NCBI RefSeq assembly: GCF_019468465.1
Contig: NZ_CP080519.1
Coordinates: forward strand, 10,523,501-10,587,500
DNA: 64,000 nt
Reading direction: 5' to 3'
Source of the DNA: Amycolatopsis sp. DSM 110486
GTDB taxonomy: Bacteria; Actinomycetota; Actinomycetes; Mycobacteriales; Pseudonocardiaceae
The first letter of the stretch is position 1; every line of letters starts with the position of its first letter. The notes beneath the pieces were generated by a model, which worked only from the letters and a program-made list of their open reading frames with translations, searched no databases and had not been told where the DNA came from. A program made the position numbers and the translations under genes. Positions 1-7,845 of this stretch are shown piece by piece.

Positions 1-2219
1 GCACCGAGCGCCTTGGCGTACGTCGTCATCCACGAAGCACCGGCGACGCTGTCCGCGCCGCTGAACTCCGCGAGCTTCTCGGCCGTCCACAGGCGCAGGT
101 GCACGCTGCCGCCGCGCGGGTAGCTGCCCGGGCGCACGCCTGACAGCAGCACGCGCGCACCGCCCGCGGCGATCGCGATGCGGCCGGCAGGGCTGAACAG
201 CACCAGCCACGCCAGCACGAGCCACGCCCAGTTCAGCGTCGGCGCCCAGGAGAACCCGAGCAGCGACAGCACGTTGGAGGCCACCGCGGCGAGCGACGCC
301 CAGCGCAGGCCGACCAGACCCATGAGCGGGAGCATCAGCAGCGTCTGGACCACGCCCGCGCGGCGCGGCGTCGGCGCGATGTCGCGGCGTTCGGTCTCCT
401 GGCCGCTGAGCTTGTCGAGCATCGTGGCCAGTGACCCGAGCCTCGGGTGCTGGTAGATGTCGTTGACCGACACCTCGGGGTGGCGGGTGCGGATGCGCGC
501 GATGAGCTGCGCGGCGGTGAGGCTGCCGCCGCCGTGGGTGAAGAAGTCGGCCTTCGGGTCCGTCACGGACACACCGAGGATCTCCGACCAGCCCTCGGCC
601 AGCCACGCCTCGGTGGCGGACAGGCCGGCGGCCCCGGCGTCCACAGTGGACAGCGGCCACGGCAGCGCGGCGCGGTCGACCTTGCCCGAGGTGCGCGTGG
701 GCAGGTCGTCGACGACCGCGAGCAGCGGCACCAGCGCGGCCGGCAGCTGCTCGCGCAGCCGGGTGGCGGCGTCGTCCGAATCGAAGGTGGCGCCGGCGCT
801 CGGCACGACGTACCCGACGAGGACCTGGTTGCCGGCCTTGGTGCGGCGGACCGCGGCGGCCGCGCCCTGCACGCCGGGCAGCGACTGCAGCGCGGCGTCG
901 ACCTCACCCAGCTCGATGCGGCGGCCGCCGAGCTTCACCTGCTCGTCGAGCCGGCCGAGGAACAGCAGGCCCTCGTGCTCGGCGCGGACCATGTCCCCGC
1001 TGCGGTAGGCGCGCTGCCAGCCCAGCGAGGGCAGCGGCGCGAACTTCTGGGCGTCCTTCTCCGCGTCGAGGTAGCGCGCGAGACCGACGCCGCCGATCAC
1101 GAGCTCACCGGTCTCGCCCATGGCGACCGGGTCGCCCGCCTCGTTGACCACGGCCAGCTGCCAGCCCACGAGGGGCAGGCCGATGCGCACCGGCCCTTCG
1201 CCGGTCATCTGCGCGGCGCAGGCGACGACGGTGGCCTCGGTGGGGCCGTAGGTGTTCCAGACTTCGCGCCCTTCCACGGCCACGCGCTCGGCCAGCTCCG
1301 GCGGGCACGCTTCGCCGCCGAAGATGAGCAGGCGCACGTCCTCGAGCGCGTCGGCGGGCCACAGCGCGGCCAGCGTCGGCACGGTGGAGACGACGGTGAT
1401 GCGCTGCGCGACCAGCCACGGGCCGAGGTCCACACCGGTGCGCACCAGCGTGCGCGGCGCGGGCACCAGGCAGGCGCCGTGGCGCCACGCGAGCCACATC
1501 TCCTCGCAGGAGGCGTCGAACGCGACGCTCAGGCCCGCGAGCACGCGGTCGCCGGGGCCGATGGGCTCCTCGGTGAGGAACAGCTCGGCCTCGGCGTCCA
1601 CGAAGGCCGCGGCGGAGGCGTGCGTGACCGCGACGCCCTTGGGCTTGCCGGTGGACCCGGAGGTGAAGATGATCCACGCGTCGTCGGCCGGGCCGGGGCG
1701 GCCGTCACGGCCGCCCGAGGTGCCGGCGACGGTGATGGTGCCGTCGGTGACGATCGCGGCCACGCCGGCTTCGCCGAACACGAGCTCCGCGCGCTCTTCG
1801 GGGTCGTCCGCGTCGACCGGCACGTAGGCGGCGCCGACGGACAGGGTGGCGAGGATCGCGACGTAGAGCTCGGCCGTGCCGGACGAGACGCGGACGCCGA
1901 CGCGGTCTCCGAGGCCGACGCCGTGTGCCCGCAGGCGGCGGCCGTAGGTCTCGATCTCCTCGAGCAGCCGGCGGTAGGTCAGAGTGGTGGTGCCGTCGTC
2001 GATGGCGGCGGCGTTGGGGTGCTGCTCGGCCGTCTCCGTGAGGATCTGGAGCAGCGTGCGCTCGCTGGCGCCGAGGCCGGACCAGAACAGGGCGCGGTCG
2101 CCGATCGGGGTGTCGGAGGGAGCGTGGGTCACCTCGGCGACGCAGGCCAATGCTGTGGTTGCCTCGTCGGCGGCGAGGGCGAGTTCGGTGGTGGGGGCGT
2201 GGTCGGCGGTGAGAGTCAC
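1..2219 (-). CDS. Pls/PosA-type NRPS-like amino-acid polymer synthetase, C-terminus beyond window
   Basis: An adenylation domain covers about residues 30-520: TSGSTGKPKG (A3), NTYGPTEAT (A5), YRSGD (A7), GRLDEQVKLGGRRIELGEV (A8) and SGKVDRAAL (A10). A carrier domain follows with DFFTHGGGSL, whose serine would carry phosphopantetheine. The sequence then turns hydrophobic after about residue 590, with membrane segments in two stretches (LMLPLMGLVGL and LNWAWLVLAWLVLF). A-PCP followed by membrane segments without a thioesterase or condensation domain is the layout of Pls/PosA enzymes, which make cationic homopolymers such as epsilon-poly-lysine. The GTG at 2219 gives the longest sensible N-terminus. 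The C-terminal part lies left of the window, so tandem C-terminal domains cannot be checked and the amino acid used is not assigned. Confidence 0.88.
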   Translation of the reverse strand, partial: MTLTADHAPTTELALAADEATTALACVAEVTHAPSDTPIGDRALFWSGLGASERTLLQILTETAEQHPNAAAIDDGTTTLTYRRLLEEIETYGRRLRAHGVGLGDRVGVRVSSGTAELYVAILATLSVGAAYVPVDADDPEERAELVFGEAGVAAIVTDGTITVAGTSGGRDGRPGPADDAWIIFTSGSTGKPKGVAVTHASAAAFVDAEAELFLTEEPIGPGDRVLAGLSVAFDASCEEMWLAWRHGACLVPAPRTLVRTGVDLGPWLVAQRITVVSTVPTLAALWPADALEDVRLLIFGGEACPPELAERVAVEGREVWNTYGPTEATVVACAAQMTGEGPVRIGLPLVGWQLAVVNEAGDPVAMGETGELVIGGVGLARYLDAEKDAQKFAPLPSLGWQRAYRSGDMVRAEHEGLLFLGRLDEQVKLGGRRIELGEVDAALQSLPGVQGAAAAVRRTKAGNQVLVGYVVPSAGATFDSDDAATRLREQLPAALVPLLAVVDDLPTRTSGKVDRAALPWPLSTVDAGAAGLSATEAWLAEGWSEILGVSVTDPKADFFTHGGGSLTAAQLIARIRTRHPEVSVNDIYQHPRLGSLATMLDKLSGQETERRDIAPTPRRAGVVQTLLMLPLMGLVGLRWASLAAVASNVLSLLGFSWAPTLNWAWLVLAWLVLFSPAGRIAIAAGGARVLLSGVRPGSYPRGGSVHLRLWTAEKLAEFSGADSVAGASWMTTYAKALG

Positions 2220-2451
2220 CGGGCCACCCCGTCACGCCGCGTAGCCGCGGGTTTCGAAAAAAGGCCGTAAGGGGTCGTACCGTGGGCGCGCAAGCCCATC
2301 ACTCACCTTCCGCGAGCGTCATTCGGGCTGGCTCTCCGAATGAGGCGCCCGGGTGCAGCCATCCACCATACGCGGAGGTGAACGTCAGATAGCGCAAGGG
2401 TCACGGTCGAGTGTCGGACGTCACCGGTTCCGCACTTGATGACAGAGCGCG
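2220..2451. other. intergenic region upstream of the Pls/PosA gene
   Basis: About 230 bases lie between the start of the Pls/PosA-like gene and the der terminator. I see no credible gene here; the short frames have no family features. It presumably holds the promoter of the minus-strand synthetase gene, but I could not pick convincing -35/-10 boxes. Confidence 0.5.
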
Positions 2452-2485
2452 AAAACGCGCCGGGGAAGCGATCTCCCCGGCGCGT
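2452..2485 (-). terminator. intrinsic terminator after der
   Basis: A perfect 12-bp stem (2455-2466 with 2474-2485) encloses a 7-nt loop and is followed, on the minus strand, by a run of four T. It lies 20 bp past the der stop codon, so the cmk-plsC-der transcript should end here. Confidence 0.8.
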
Positions 2486-2505
2486 CCGAACCGCGTCCGA
2501 CGAGG

Positions 2506-3990
2506 TCAACGGGTCTTCGCGGCTTTGCCCCCGACCTTGGGTTTCGCCTTCTTCTCGCGCACGCGGACGTTCACCCGGACGGGACTGCCCTCGAAGCCGA
2601 ACCGCTCGCGGAACTTCCGTTCGATGAACCGTCGGTAACCGGCCTCGAGGAAACCGGTGGTGAAAAGGACGAGCGTCGGCGGGCGGATGCCGGCCTGCGT
2701 GGCGAAGAGCACCTTCGGCTGCTTACCGCTGCGCACCGGCGGCGGCGTGGCGGCGATGAGGTCCGACAGCCACCCGTTGAGCTGGCCGGTGGGCACGCGC
2801 TGGTCCCACGACTTCAGCGCCGTCCGCAGCGCCGGCGCGAGCTTGCGCACGGACCGGCCGGTGAGCGCGGAGATGTTCACCTTCTCCGCCCACGGCACGC
2901 GGACCAGGCCGCGGTCGAGCTCGCGCACCATCGCGTGGCGGCGGTCCTCGTCCACGAGGTCCCACTTGTTGAAGGCGAGCACGAGCGAGCGGCCCGCCTC
3001 GACGACCATCGTGAGCACCCGCAGGTCCTGTTCGGACAACGGCTCGCCGGCGTCGAGCATCACGATCGCGACCTCGGCCGCGTCGATCGCCGTCTTGGTG
3101 CGCAGGGAGGCGTAGTACTCGGCGCCGTTGGCGGAGTTCACGCGCTTGCGCAGGCCCGCCGTGTCCACGAACCGCCAGATCTCGCCGTCGAGGTCGACCA
3201 GTGAGTCGACCGGGTCGACGGTGGTGCCGGCGACCGAGTCGACCACCGAGCGCTGCTCGCCCGAGAGCTTGTTGAGCAGGCTCGACTTGCCCACGTTCGG
3301 CTTGCCGACGAGCGCGACGCGGCGCGGGCCGGTGCTCACGGTACCGGCTTCGCGCGGCGCGGTGGGCAGGGCCTCGATGATCGCGTCGAGCAGGTCGCCC
3401 GAGCTGCGCCCGTGCAGGGCGCTGACCGGGTACGGTTCGCCTAGGCCGAGGCGCCACAGCGACGCGGTGTCGGCGAGCAGCCGGTCGTCGTCCACCTTGT
3501 TGGCGGCCAGCAGCACCGGCTTCTTCGAGCGCCGCAGCACGCGCGCCACGGCCTCGTCGGTGGTCGTGGCGCCCACGGACGCGTCGAGCACGAGCAGCAC
3601 GGCGTCGGCCGTCTGCATCGCGATCTCCGCCTGCGCGGCCACGGAAGCCTGCAGGCCGGTCGCGTCGGGCTCCCAGCCGCCGGTGTCGACGAGCGTGAAC
3701 CGCCGGCCGCCCCAGTAGGCGTCGTAGGCGACGCGGTCGCGCGTCACGCCCGGCACGTCCTGCACCACGGCCTCGCGCCGGCCGAGGATGCGGTTGACCA
3801 GCGTGGACTTGCCCACGTTGGGCCTGCCCACCACGGCCAGCACCGGCTGCGCGAGGTTCGCCTGCTCGGCGGCGCCCTCCGCCTCGATCTGCGCGTCGAG
3901 CGCGGCGAACTCGGTCTCGTCGGACCAGGTGCCGTCGATCTCTCCGGCACCTTCAAACCCGGCGTCAGCGGCGCCGTCAAACCCTGTCAT
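2506..3990 (-). CDS. der: ribosome-assembly GTPase Der (EngA)
   Basis: Der binds the ribosome and is needed for maturation of the 50S subunit. Two tandem Era-like GTPase domains are visible, each with its P-loop ([14 protein letters not shown] near residue 56 and [14 protein letters not shown] near residue 229) and the DTGGWE / DTAGLR switch regions. The KH-like C-terminal domain ends in a basic tail ([13 protein letters not shown]). The first 50 residues are an acidic extension before the first G domain, as in other actinobacterial Der proteins. The ATG at 3990 is 16 bp after the plsC stop, so der is the last gene of a cmk-plsC-der operon. 494 residues is normal for actinobacteria. Confidence 0.97.
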   Translation of the reverse strand: MTGFDGAADAGFEGAGEIDGTWSDETEFAALDAQIEAEGAAEQANLAQPVLAVVGRPNVGKSTLVNRILGRREAVVQDVPGVTRDRVAYDAYWGGRRFTLVDTGGWEPDATGLQASVAAQAEIAMQTADAVLLVLDASVGATTTDEAVARVLRRSKKPVLLAANKVDDDRLLADTASLWRLGLGEPYPVSALHGRSSGDLLDAIIEALPTAPREAGTVSTGPRRVALVGKPNVGKSSLLNKLSGEQRSVVDSVAGTTVDPVDSLVDLDGEIWRFVDTAGLRKRVNSANGAEYYASLRTKTAIDAAEVAIVMLDAGEPLSEQDLRVLTMVVEAGRSLVLAFNKWDLVDEDRRHAMVRELDRGLVRVPWAEKVNISALTGRSVRKLAPALRTALKSWDQRVPTGQLNGWLSDLIAATPPPVRSGKQPKVLFATQAGIRPPTLVLFTTGFLEAGYRRFIERKFRERFGFEGSPVRVNVRVREKKAKPKVGGKAAKTR

Positions 3991-4006
3991 CGTGTTCCCA
4001 CTTCAC

Positions 4007-4666
4007 CTACGGCGAGCCGATTCGGTTCTCGGCGCGCCAATCGTCCAAAGTCTTCACGAGCCCCGCGAGCTGCAGGCGCAGCTCCTCGGTGCCCTCTTCC
4101 AGGCCGGTCCGGCCCGGGCCCACCTTCGGCAGGAACGGCTCCCCCACGAGGATGTCCACGCGCGGGCGCCAGCGCCGCTTCCCGTCCGCGGGCTTCAGCG
4201 TGCCCCGCGTCGCGACCGGCAGCACGGTCGCCCCGGCGGCGCGGACCAGCCACGCCGCACCCTTCTCGGCCACGCCGACGTCGCCGGCGCCCCGGGTGCC
4301 CTCGGGGAAGATGCCGACGACCCCGCCGGCCTTCAGCACGCCGACCGCCGTCATCAGCGGTGTGCGGTCGATCTCGCCCCGCTTGACCGGGATCTGGCCG
4401 ATCGCCCGCAGGAACCACCCCGCCGCGCCCTTGAACATCTCGGCCTTGACCAGGAACGCCGAACGCCGCGGCAGCATTCCGAAAATCAGCTGCGGCTCGA
4501 TCATGGAGCTGTGGTTGGCGATCACCACGACCGGGCCGGCGTCGGGCATCCGGTCGCGCCCGTGCACGCGGATCCGGAAGACCGATCGCAGATGGTACCG
4601 CCCGAAGACACGACCGGCGTCGTGCAGGAGGCCGATCGCACCCTCGGGGAGAGCGCCACCGGTCAT
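4007..4666 (-). CDS. plsC: 1-acyl-sn-glycerol-3-phosphate acyltransferase family protein
   Basis: A 219-residue PlsC-type acyltransferase that would acylate lysophosphatidate at the membrane. Block I reads ANHSSMIEP: the catalytic His is present, but the usual Asp of the HX4D dyad is Glu (HX4E). Block III is FPEGTRGAG and there is a VPVxR-like LPVATRG further on, so substrate-binding motifs are intact. The ATG at 4666 overlaps the cmk stop by 4 bp (ATGA), indicating translational coupling. A longer in-frame extension upstream runs antisense-like through cmk and has no family similarity, so I reject it. The His-Glu dyad may alter activity; whether it is fully active is unknown. Confidence 0.9.
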   Translation of the reverse strand: MTGGALPEGAIGLLHDAGRVFGRYHLRSVFRIRVHGRDRMPDAGPVVVIANHSSMIEPQLIFGMLPRRSAFLVKAEMFKGAAGWFLRAIGQIPVKRGEIDRTPLMTAVGVLKAGGVVGIFPEGTRGAGDVGVAEKGAAWLVRAAGATVLPVATRGTLKPADGKRRWRPRVDILVGEPFLPKVGPGRTGLEEGTEELRLQLAGLVKTLDDWRAENRIGSP

Positions 4667-5400
4667 GCCCGCGCCTCGACCTCGACTTCGGCGGGGCAGT
4701 CGTCGAGCAGGCCGCGGCGGCAGGCCAGCTCGGCGAGCGCCACGATCACCTGGTCGATGGACAGCTCCGAGGTGTCGACCGGCACGGCGTCCTCGGCCGC
4801 GCGCAGCGGCGACGTCGCCCGCGTGGAGTCGAGGCGGTCCCGGCGTTCGACGGACTCGCGCGCCGCCTCGACGCTCGTGTCGCGCCCGGCGGCGCTGTCC
4901 TGCCCGCTGCGGCGCGCGGCGCGGACGTCGGCCGACGCGGTGAGGTAGACCTTGAGCGGCGACTCGGGCGCCACGACCGTGCCGATGTCGCGGCCTTCCA
5001 CGACGATGCCGCCGGTGTCGGCGAGCACGTCGGCGATGATCCGGCGCTGCCGCGACACGAGCAGCTCGCGCACCTGCGGCACCGCGGAGACGGCCGACAC
5101 GGCCTGCGTGACCTCGGGCCCGCGGATGTCGGCGGCCACGTCCTCGTCGCCGAGGCGGACCTCGGGACGCTCGGGGCTGGTGCCGATGCTGAAGTGCACG
5201 TCGTGGGCGAGGTGGCCGACGGCGTCGGTGTCGGCCGGGTCGGTGCCCGCGCGCAGCACGGCGAGCGTCACGAGCCGGTACATCGCGCCCGTGTCGAGGT
5301 AGCCCGCACCGAGCCGGTCGGCGAGCTTGCGCGCGACCGTGGTCTTGCCGGTTCCCGACGGGCCGTCCAGCGCGACCACACCACGTAGGGCTCCCGTCAC
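4663..5400 (-). CDS. cmk: cytidylate kinase
   Basis: Phosphorylates CMP/dCMP with ATP in pyrimidine nucleotide salvage. The P-loop GPSGTGKTT sits near residue 14, followed by YLDTGAMYRLVTLAVL, and the CMP-binding EGRDIGTVVAPES motif and RRSGQD segment are present. Length 245 aa is slightly above the usual 225-230, due to a C-terminal tail. It is the first gene of cmk-plsC-der; in mycobacteria it directly follows rluB, whereas here rluB is 28 kb away. Confidence 0.96.
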   Translation of the reverse strand: MTGALRGVVALDGPSGTGKTTVARKLADRLGAGYLDTGAMYRLVTLAVLRAGTDPADTDAVGHLAHDVHFSIGTSPERPEVRLGDEDVAADIRGPEVTQAVSAVSAVPQVRELLVSRQRRIIADVLADTGGIVVEGRDIGTVVAPESPLKVYLTASADVRAARRSGQDSAAGRDTSVEAARESVERRDRLDSTRATSPLRAAEDAVPVDTSELSIDQVIVALAELACRRGLLDDCPAEVEVEARA

Positions 5401-5551
5401 CGAAACTCTCCTCGCGTTCGTCCTGCTCTGCGTGATCGGCGTTCATTCTGCCCGCCGCCCGGCACGGCCGGTGAGGCGGCTATGCCGCGCTGTTCGTGCG
5501 GGGCCGGCAGTGGGTCCGGCAACGGTTCCGGCGGTGCGCCCGGCGGGCGGC
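5401..5551. other. intergenic region before cmk
   Basis: 150 bases between the cmk start and the tail of the TetR remnant. No gene or clear repeat is seen. It should contain the promoter now used by cmk-plsC-der, because the ancestral upstream neighbour rluB is no longer adjacent. Confidence 0.4.
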
Positions 5552-5781
5552 TCAGCCACCGAAGCGCGACACCAGCACGGCCAGCCGCTCTTCGCGGTGA
5601 CCCGGGCTCAGCCGGCGCCCGCGGCCGACGGTGACCAGGCCGTGCAGGGCGCCCCAGAACACCTCGGTCAGCGTCCCCGGGTAACTGGCCCCCACCACCG
5701 GTTCGATCACCGCGAGCAGCTTCGCGAGGGCGTCCGTTCCCGGTCCGCTCGATCGCGCTCCTTGCGCAGTCGCTGGTTCAT
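5552..5781 (-). pseudogene. TetR-family regulator remnant with internal deletion and frameshift
   Basis: From the ATG at 5781 the frame reads MNQRLRKERDRADRER, which resembles the N-terminal lead-in of TetR regulators of the WHG type, then hits a stop after 24 codons. In a second frame, from about 5733 leftwards, it reads TDALAKLLAVI then EVFWGALHGLVT (the W-x3-HG signature of the WHG C-terminal domain) and ends in RLAVLVSRFGG. The helix-turn-helix and most of the ligand domain, well over 100 residues, are missing between the two, and the junction is out of frame. A GTG at 5821 could open a continuous 89-codon frame, but it would still lack any DNA-binding domain. I interpret it as a deletion-inactivated regulator of the divergent gene. 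Confidence 0.75.
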
Positions 5782-5791
5782 GAGCAGAGAC

Positions 5792-5806
5792 TCTAGCGCT
5801 GCTAGA
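5792..5806. promoter_or_regulatory. TetR-type operator 1 (TCTAGC-N3-GCTAGA)
   Basis: A perfect inverted repeat of 6-bp arms around GCT, just upstream of the TetR remnant start. Related half-sites (ACTAGCG, GTTAGCG) follow at about 5810-5830. It is probably the old binding site of the divergent TetR protein. Confidence 0.65.
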
Positions 5807-5842
5807 CAAACTAGCGTCCACAAGTTAGCGTTGTCAGTGTTC

Positions 5843-5855
5843 CTAGCACCGCTAG
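5843..5855. promoter_or_regulatory. TetR-type operator 2 (CTAGC-N3-GCTAG)
   Basis: A second copy of the operator, 50 bp centre to centre from the first and 17 bp before the DUF4267 start codon. It has the same arms as operator 1 with a different 3-bp centre (ACC). The spacing suggests two dimers on the same DNA face. Confidence 0.65.
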
Positions 5856-5872
5856 ATTCACCGGAGGGCCCT

Positions 5873-6241
5873 GTGATCGTCACCGCCTACGTCATCGCCG
5901 GAATCGTCGCGATCGGCATCATCTACGTGGGACTGAGCTACCTGCTGGCTCCGGAGAAGACCGCCGCCGGCTTCGGCCTCGCCACGATCCCGACCGGCAC
6001 GACGGCGTTCTTCCACATCAAGGGCGTGCGCGACATCGCGTCCGGGCTGGTGGTGGGCGCGGCAATGCTCGCGGGCGGCCCGCACGTCCTCGGCTGGATC
6101 CTGCTCGCCGAGGCGTTCATCCCCGTGGGCGACATGCTGATCATCCTGCGCCACAAGGGAAGCCGGGCGATCGCGTTCTCCGTCCACGGCGCGACGGCGG
6201 CCGTGATGGTCGTGGCGACGCTCCTGCTCGAGCTCTCCTGA
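5873..6241 (+). CDS. DUF4267 family small membrane protein
   Basis: 122 residues with four predicted hydrophobic helices: AYVIAGIVAIGIIYVGLSYLL, the DIASGLVVGAAMLAGG region, VLGWILLAEAFIPVGDMLIIL and the C-terminal ATAAVMVVATLLLEL. The FGL..IP...TAFFHIKGVRDIASG stretch is typical of DUF4267 proteins, which have no established function. The GTG start at 5873 is chosen because CCGGAGGG lies at ideal distance; the frame is open further upstream but that would cross the operators. It is divergent from a decayed TetR gene whose operators overlap its promoter, so it is probably now constitutive. Confidence 0.8.
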   Translation: MIVTAYVIAGIVAIGIIYVGLSYLLAPEKTAAGFGLATIPTGTTAFFHIKGVRDIASGLVVGAAMLAGGPHVLGWILLAEAFIPVGDMLIILRHKGSRAIAFSVHGATAAVMVVATLLLELS

Positions 6242-6256
6242 CCGGCGGCACCGTGG

Positions 6257-6283
6257 GGCTGCGCCACCGCACGTGGCGCGGCC
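6257..6283. terminator. hairpin between convergent genes
   Basis: An 11-bp stem with one G:U-type mismatch (6257-6267 with 6273-6283) and a 5-nt loop lies between the DUF4267 gene and the convergent hydrolase. It probably serves both strands. Confidence 0.55.
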
Positions 6284-6285
6284 GG

Positions 6286-7182
6286 TCAGCCGGTGCGGTT
6301 CAGCCAGCCGCTGATGCGGTCGTTGAGCTCCTTCGGCCGCTCGACGAGCATGAAGTGGCCGACACCCTCGATCAGCTCCGACTCGGAGCCGGGCCCGCCG
6401 AACTCCTTCACCCGCTCGACCTGGGCCGCGGTCATCCCGTGGCAGCCGTCGGTGGTGCCGTGCAGGTAGAGCAGCGGCTGGGGCGCGCTGCCACCCCACG
6501 CGGCGGCCTGCTCGGCCACCCACTCGGGCGTGCCGAAGCGCGTCGGGTCGAACTGGCCCCAGTAGTAACCCAGCGCGGCGTGCAGGTGGTCGGGATCGGC
6601 GAGCGCGGCACGCAGGTAACCCAGGTCCTCGTCGGCCGAGTAGCCGGGAGACCAGTCGCCCCAGATGTCGCGGATGAAGGCGAAGTCGTCCTGGCGGATC
6701 CGGTCCTCGATCACCCGCTGCATCTGGAAGTACCAGAAGTAGAAGCTGCGCTTGATCTGCGCGTAGGTGCCCAGGTTCTCGCCGAAGATCTCGAAGGGCG
6801 GGATGTTGAGGATCACCGCGCGCCCCCACAGCTCGGGAGCCCGCCCGAGCGCGCCCCACGCCCCGACCGCGCCCCAGTCGTGCGCCACCAGCAGCGCGTC
6901 CGGTCCGCCGCCGAGCGCCCGCGTGAGCGCGATCTGGTCGGCGACCATCACGCTGGAGTGCACGAAGTGGCGCAGCGGCGGCAGTTCCGTCGGCGCGAAC
7001 CCGCGCACGAACGGCGCGACCGCGTGGAACCCGGCCGCGGCGAGCGCGGGCAGCAGGTGCCGGTAGGTGAACGGCGTGTCCGGGAACCCGTGCATGCACA
7101 ACGCGAGTGGGCCCTCACCGGCCTCGAGGTACTCGAACGTGATCCCGTTGGCGGTGACGCGGTCCCGTGCGAACTCGGCCAT
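6286..7182 (-). CDS. alpha/beta hydrolase, epoxide hydrolase / haloalkane dehalogenase-like
   Basis: 298 residues with an alpha/beta hydrolase fold. The oxyanion-hole segment is MHGFPDTPFTYRHL, and the nucleophile elbow reads VAHDWGAVG, so the nucleophile is Asp as in epoxide hydrolases and haloalkane dehalogenases rather than Ser as in esterases. A cap region rich in Tyr and Trp (FYFWYFQMQ) follows, and the catalytic His is in GVGHFMLVERP near the end. A GGGAGGAGG Shine-Dalgarno precedes the ATG at 7182. It has no obvious partner: it is convergent with DUF4267 and divergent from the antiporter pair. The substrate cannot be told from sequence. Confidence 0.85.
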   Translation of the reverse strand: MAEFARDRVTANGITFEYLEAGEGPLALCMHGFPDTPFTYRHLLPALAAAGFHAVAPFVRGFAPTELPPLRHFVHSSVMVADQIALTRALGGGPDALLVAHDWGAVGAWGALGRAPELWGRAVILNIPPFEIFGENLGTYAQIKRSFYFWYFQMQRVIEDRIRQDDFAFIRDIWGDWSPGYSADEDLGYLRAALADPDHLHAALGYYWGQFDPTRFGTPEWVAEQAAAWGGSAPQPLLYLHGTTDGCHGMTAAQVERVKEFGGPGSESELIEGVGHFMLVERPKELNDRISGWLNRTG

Positions 7183-7353
7183 CGTGGCCTCCTCCCACCA
7201 CGGGGAACCCTAGGCGAGCACGACCGTGGTGCTCCAGACCTCCTGCGAGCCGGGAATTTCACCGGGCCGCCACGGTCGGCGACGCGCGCGGTGGTCGTGA
7301 CCACTCGGCTGCCGGAGCTCGCCTGAGCCTCGCGAATCGGACAATGGGTTACC

Positions 7354-7845
7354 GTGGCCGGTGTGAACGTGGAAGTGACCCCCCTGCCCGGAATCGGTGT
7401 CCGGAAGGACTTCGCCACGCGTGCGGGACGGCGCATCGGTGTCGTGACCCAGCGGGACGGCAAGATCGAGCTCATCGTGTCCAAAGCCGACGACCTCGAC
7501 GCCTGCCTCGCCTCGCTGCCGCTCACCGCGGACGAGGCCGGCGCGCTGGCCAACCTGCTCGGCGCGCCGCAGCTCGTGGCACAGCTGACCGAAGAGCACC
7601 GCGAGCTGCCCGGCATCCACACGCGCCAGCTGCCGATCACCGAGGACGGGCCGTTCGACGGCCGCACGCTCGGCGACACGGCAATGCGCACCCGCACCAG
7701 CGTGTCGGTGGTCGCGGTGGCGCGCGCGGGCCAGGTCCACCCGTCGCCGACGCCCGACTTCACCTTCACCGCGGGCGACCTGCTCGTCGCGGTCGGGACG
7801 TCCGAAGGTCTGGACGCCGCCGCCAAGATCCTCAAGCAAGGCTGA
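7354..7845 (+). CDS. cation:proton antiporter regulatory subunit, KhtT-like
   Basis: A 163-residue cytoplasmic protein with a novel-type N-terminal domain (residues 1-70) and a C-terminal RCK_C/TrkA-C domain (about 75-160; TLGDTAMRTRTSVSVVAVARAG and FTAGDLLVAVGTSEGL). Such proteins bind nucleotides and gate the membrane partner. The stop codon overlaps the start of the next gene by one base (TGATG), which matches the khtT-khtU arrangement and implies a fixed stoichiometry. The GTG start at 7354 is preceded by weak ribosome-binding sequence. Confidence 0.88.
   Translation: MAGVNVEVTPLPGIGVRKDFATRAGRRIGVVTQRDGKIELIVSKADDLDACLASLPLTADEAGALANLLGAPQLVAQLTEEHRELPGIHTRQLPITEDGPFDGRTLGDTAMRTRTSVSVVAVARAGQVHPSPTPDFTFTAGDLLVAVGTSEGLDAAAKILKQG

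Noticed and set aside
447..2270. 607-codon open frame on the plus strand over the Pls/PosA gene
   Set aside because: Antisense shadow: composition is Arg/Gly/Ala-rich with no motifs, while the minus strand has clear adenylation-domain motifs.
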